This document shows, one piece after another, positions 62,409 to 64,000 of a DNA stretch of 64,000 bases. How positions within the stretch are numbered: the stretch's first letter is position 1; each line of letters opens with the position of its first letter. Under the pieces are notes generated by a model. The model saw only the letters and a list, made by a program, of their open reading frames with translations, had not been told where the DNA came from and made no database searches. The stretch is from positions 372,001 through 436,000 of the forward strand of contig NZ_JACBZA010000001.1 of assembly GCF_013408535.1 (NCBI RefSeq), given 5' to 3'. Source of the DNA: Actinopolymorpha cephalotaxi (GTDB lineage: Bacteria > Actinomycetota > Actinomycetes > Propionibacteriales > Actinopolymorphaceae). The position numbers and the translations under genes are program-made.

Positions 62409-63042
62409 GAACCAGGCTGTTCGCCGTCGCCGCGACGCCGAGACGCCGTCCGGGCAGCTCACGGTGTCGGCGACCTCCGGCAACCAGCGGGTGCTCCCCG
62501 ACACCGGGATCGCCTTCGCCGGGAGCGGTGCCAACCGCACGTTGACAGTACCTACCAACCCGCAGGCGTACGGAACCACGGTCGTCACGGTGCGGGTCGG
62601 TGACGGCGCCCTGACCGGCACAGCCACGGTCACCGTCATCACCGGCCGCGCCGGAACCGACCACATCACCGGCACCGACGAACCCGACCTCATCTTCACC
62701 CGTGACGGCAACGATCTCGTCGACGCCCGCGGAGGGATCGACCTGGTCGCGGCGGGTGGAGGAAACGACGTGGTGCTCGCCGATGCCGGTGACGACACCG
62801 CTGACGGTGGTCTGGGTAACGACGCCCTCGTCGGAGGCGCGGGAAACGACGTACTCCAGGGTGGTGCCGGTAGTGACGGTCTGGCCGGCGGGCTCGGCGA
62901 CGACGTACTCCAGGGTGGCGCCGGCTCGGATCTCCTGGCCGGCGGACGCGGTGCCGACTCCTTCTCCGGCGGCACGGGCACCGACATCGCCGTCGACTTC
63001 CGCGCCGGGGAAGCCGACACCAAGGACGCCACCATCCCCTGA
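62409..63042 (+). pseudogene. Fragment of a repeat-rich RTX/Ig-like surface protein
   Basis: The usable frame runs from about 62430 (AETPSGQLTVSATSG) to the stop at 63042. The first part is a cadherin/Ig-like unit, then TGRAGTDHITGTDEPD and RTX nonapeptides (GGAGNDVLQ, GGAGSDLLAG) that bind calcium. There is no signal peptide or start; immediately upstream, FAVA sits in a different frame from DAETPSG, where relatives read one continuous FxVxDAET. So the fragment has lost its N-terminus and has at least one indel. The repeats share the DNA element GACGTACTCCAGGGTGG at two places. Confidence 0.65.
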
Positions 63043-63070
63043 CCGTTACGCGTCGCGTTGTCGGTGGGTC

Positions 63071-63838
63071 TTACGGGCGGGTCGCCTGGACGAAGGTGAT
63101 CCGCCCGAACCTGTGATCGAGGTGTTCGACCTCGCGGGCGTCGGCGAACCCGGCGTCGAGGAGGAGCGTGACGAGGCCGTTGTCGAAGTTGCGGGAGACG
63201 ACGGGGCTGGTCGCGACCCGCGAGCGGATCATGCGGACCAGGCCGGGGAGGTGCCGGAGCGCATGGCCGCGGCCGTGGCTGTGCGCGTCGTGGTGAGCAT
63301 GATCGGCGGCGGCGCCGTCGGCACCGGACGCCGGGCCGCCGAAGTCGACGACGGTGACCTTGCCTCCCGGCCGGAGTGCGCGCAGCGCGTCCTTCGCGAA
63401 CCCCACCCGTCCGTCGTTGTCGACGTGGTGCAGCGCCAGCGACGAGACGACGTGGTCGAGGGTGGCATCCTCGACCGGAATCCGGTCGGCGTATCCCTGG
63501 GTGAGGGTCAGGGACACGCCGCGCCGCAGCGCCTTGCGGGCGGCCCGGCGAAGTGCGTCGTCGTCCGGATCGAGGCCGGTAACGCGGGCGCCCGGTTGTG
63601 CCGCGAGGACCGCGAGCGACAGGTTGCCGGTTCCGCACCCGACGTCGACCACGGTCTGGCCGGGCGTGATACCGGCGATTTGGGCGACGCGTTCGTGCAG
63701 CCGCCGGACGTCGGCCACCCGGCTGAAGAGATCGTAGAAGGGGAGGAGCCAGGTCTTTCCCGCTCCCGGCAGGAACGGGCGGCCGTGGTCCTCCGGCGCG
63801 CGCTGGTCGATGATGCGTACGTTGGTCCCGGATGTCAT
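63071..63838 (-). CDS. Class I SAM-dependent methyltransferase (UbiE-like)
   Basis: 255 residues, ATG with GGGAG upstream. YDLFSRVADVRRLHERVA precedes motif I VVDVGCGTGNLSLAVL; VTGLDPDDDALRRA, HVVSSLALHHVD (motif IV) and LRPGGKVTVVDFGG follow. A His-rich insertion (ADHAHHDAHSHGRGHALRH, about 175-195) sits after the core and could bind metal, and ATSPVVSRNFDNG precedes the last strand. Such enzymes with His-rich loops are often near metal or arsenic genes, but none is in view. Confidence 0.82.
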   Translation of the reverse strand: MTSGTNVRIIDQRAPEDHGRPFLPGAGKTWLLPFYDLFSRVADVRRLHERVAQIAGITPGQTVVDVGCGTGNLSLAVLAAQPGARVTGLDPDDDALRRAARKALRRGVSLTLTQGYADRIPVEDATLDHVVSSLALHHVDNDGRVGFAKDALRALRPGGKVTVVDFGGPASGADGAAADHAHHDAHSHGRGHALRHLPGLVRMIRSRVATSPVVSRNFDNGLVTLLLDAGFADAREVEHLDHRFGRITFVQATRP

Positions 63839-63952
63839 GGTTGCTCCCTGGCTGCTCGCCCCGCCGGATCAGGCGGGTCCGTACGACGTGGTGTTGTCAC
63901 CGTCCAGCCTTGGATATTCTTCGGCTCCAGGACAGGACAGGAGTCGGACGCC

Positions 63953-64000
63953 ATGGCACATCCTTCGGTTCGCACCTCGCCGGGACGGTCCTCGCGCCTG
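63953..64000 (+). CDS. Start of an unidentified gene cut by the window edge
   Basis: ATG 63953 with GGAG about ten bases upstream opens a frame that is still open at the right edge (AHPSVRTSPGRSSRL). TTGTCA (63894-63899) and TATTCT (63915-63920), 15 bases apart, may be its promoter. Too short to assign. Confidence 0.35.
   Translation, partial: MAHPSVRTSPGRSSRL

Overview
The window comes from a very GC-rich actinomycete chromosome. GTG starts are common, GTGA/ATGA overlaps couple many genes, and the block pmt / rsmI-metG-tatD / rpfB-rsmA-ispE keeps the gene order known from mycobacteria, streptomycetes and relatives. DUF5753/DUF397 regulator pairs, a DUF1918-CBS protein and a GuaB1-type enzyme also point to Actinomycetota. 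I do not name a genus.

Layout. 1-8.9 kb: VOC proteins, a GH13 alpha-glucosidase, two phosphotransferases, a MATE exporter, three small single-span proteins (two of them glycine-rich, Cys-ended paralogues), a pentapeptide-repeat protein and an esterase. 9-15 kb: a leftward cassette of response regulator, sensor kinase, GT39 mannosyltransferase-like protein and GT2-GtrA fusion, divergent from guaB1. 16.7-18.9 kb: a hairpin-rich intergenic region, an orphan hydrogenase-maturation-protease-like gene, a CBS protein and a DinB protein. 19-27.7 kb: protein O-mannosyltransferase opposite rsmI-metG-tatD, then rpfB-rsmA-ispE (cell-wall resuscitation, ribosome maturation and isoprenoid supply). 27.7-41.5 kb: a RIO-like kinase with a translated leader peptide, regulators, an enolase-superfamily enzyme, an ABC-F protein, Rrf2 and MarR regulators, trans-aconitate methyltransferase, an epimerase, a CPBP protease and proS.

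41.7-53.8 kb is an integrated element in the 3' end of a tRNA-Gln(UUG) gene. A 55-bp perfect direct repeat (41710-41764 and 53707-53761) marks its ends, and each end carries a pair of TGTCAAT motifs 12 bp apart. The integrase has lost its middle, so the element is probably stranded. Its cargo is two STAND/NACHT NTPases (a 1453-residue soluble protein with a long helical repeat array and a membrane-anchored NACHT protein), an arginyl-tRNA synthetase and a HExxxH metalloprotease-like gene that each carry one apparent frameshift, and a protein of unknown function. The two NTPases have the build of bacterial immune receptors. This is the best candidate for an undescribed system here, although its function is inferred from architecture alone.

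53.9-64 kb: an oxidoreductase stopped by an amber codon, several methyltransferases, a nitrilase-family protein, an MFS exporter followed by a fructosamine-kinase-like protein and a second phosphotransferase, a secretion-ATPase-like protein, a decayed RTX fragment and a final methyltransferase. Together with the frameshifts in the island, the right half of the window shows ongoing gene decay.
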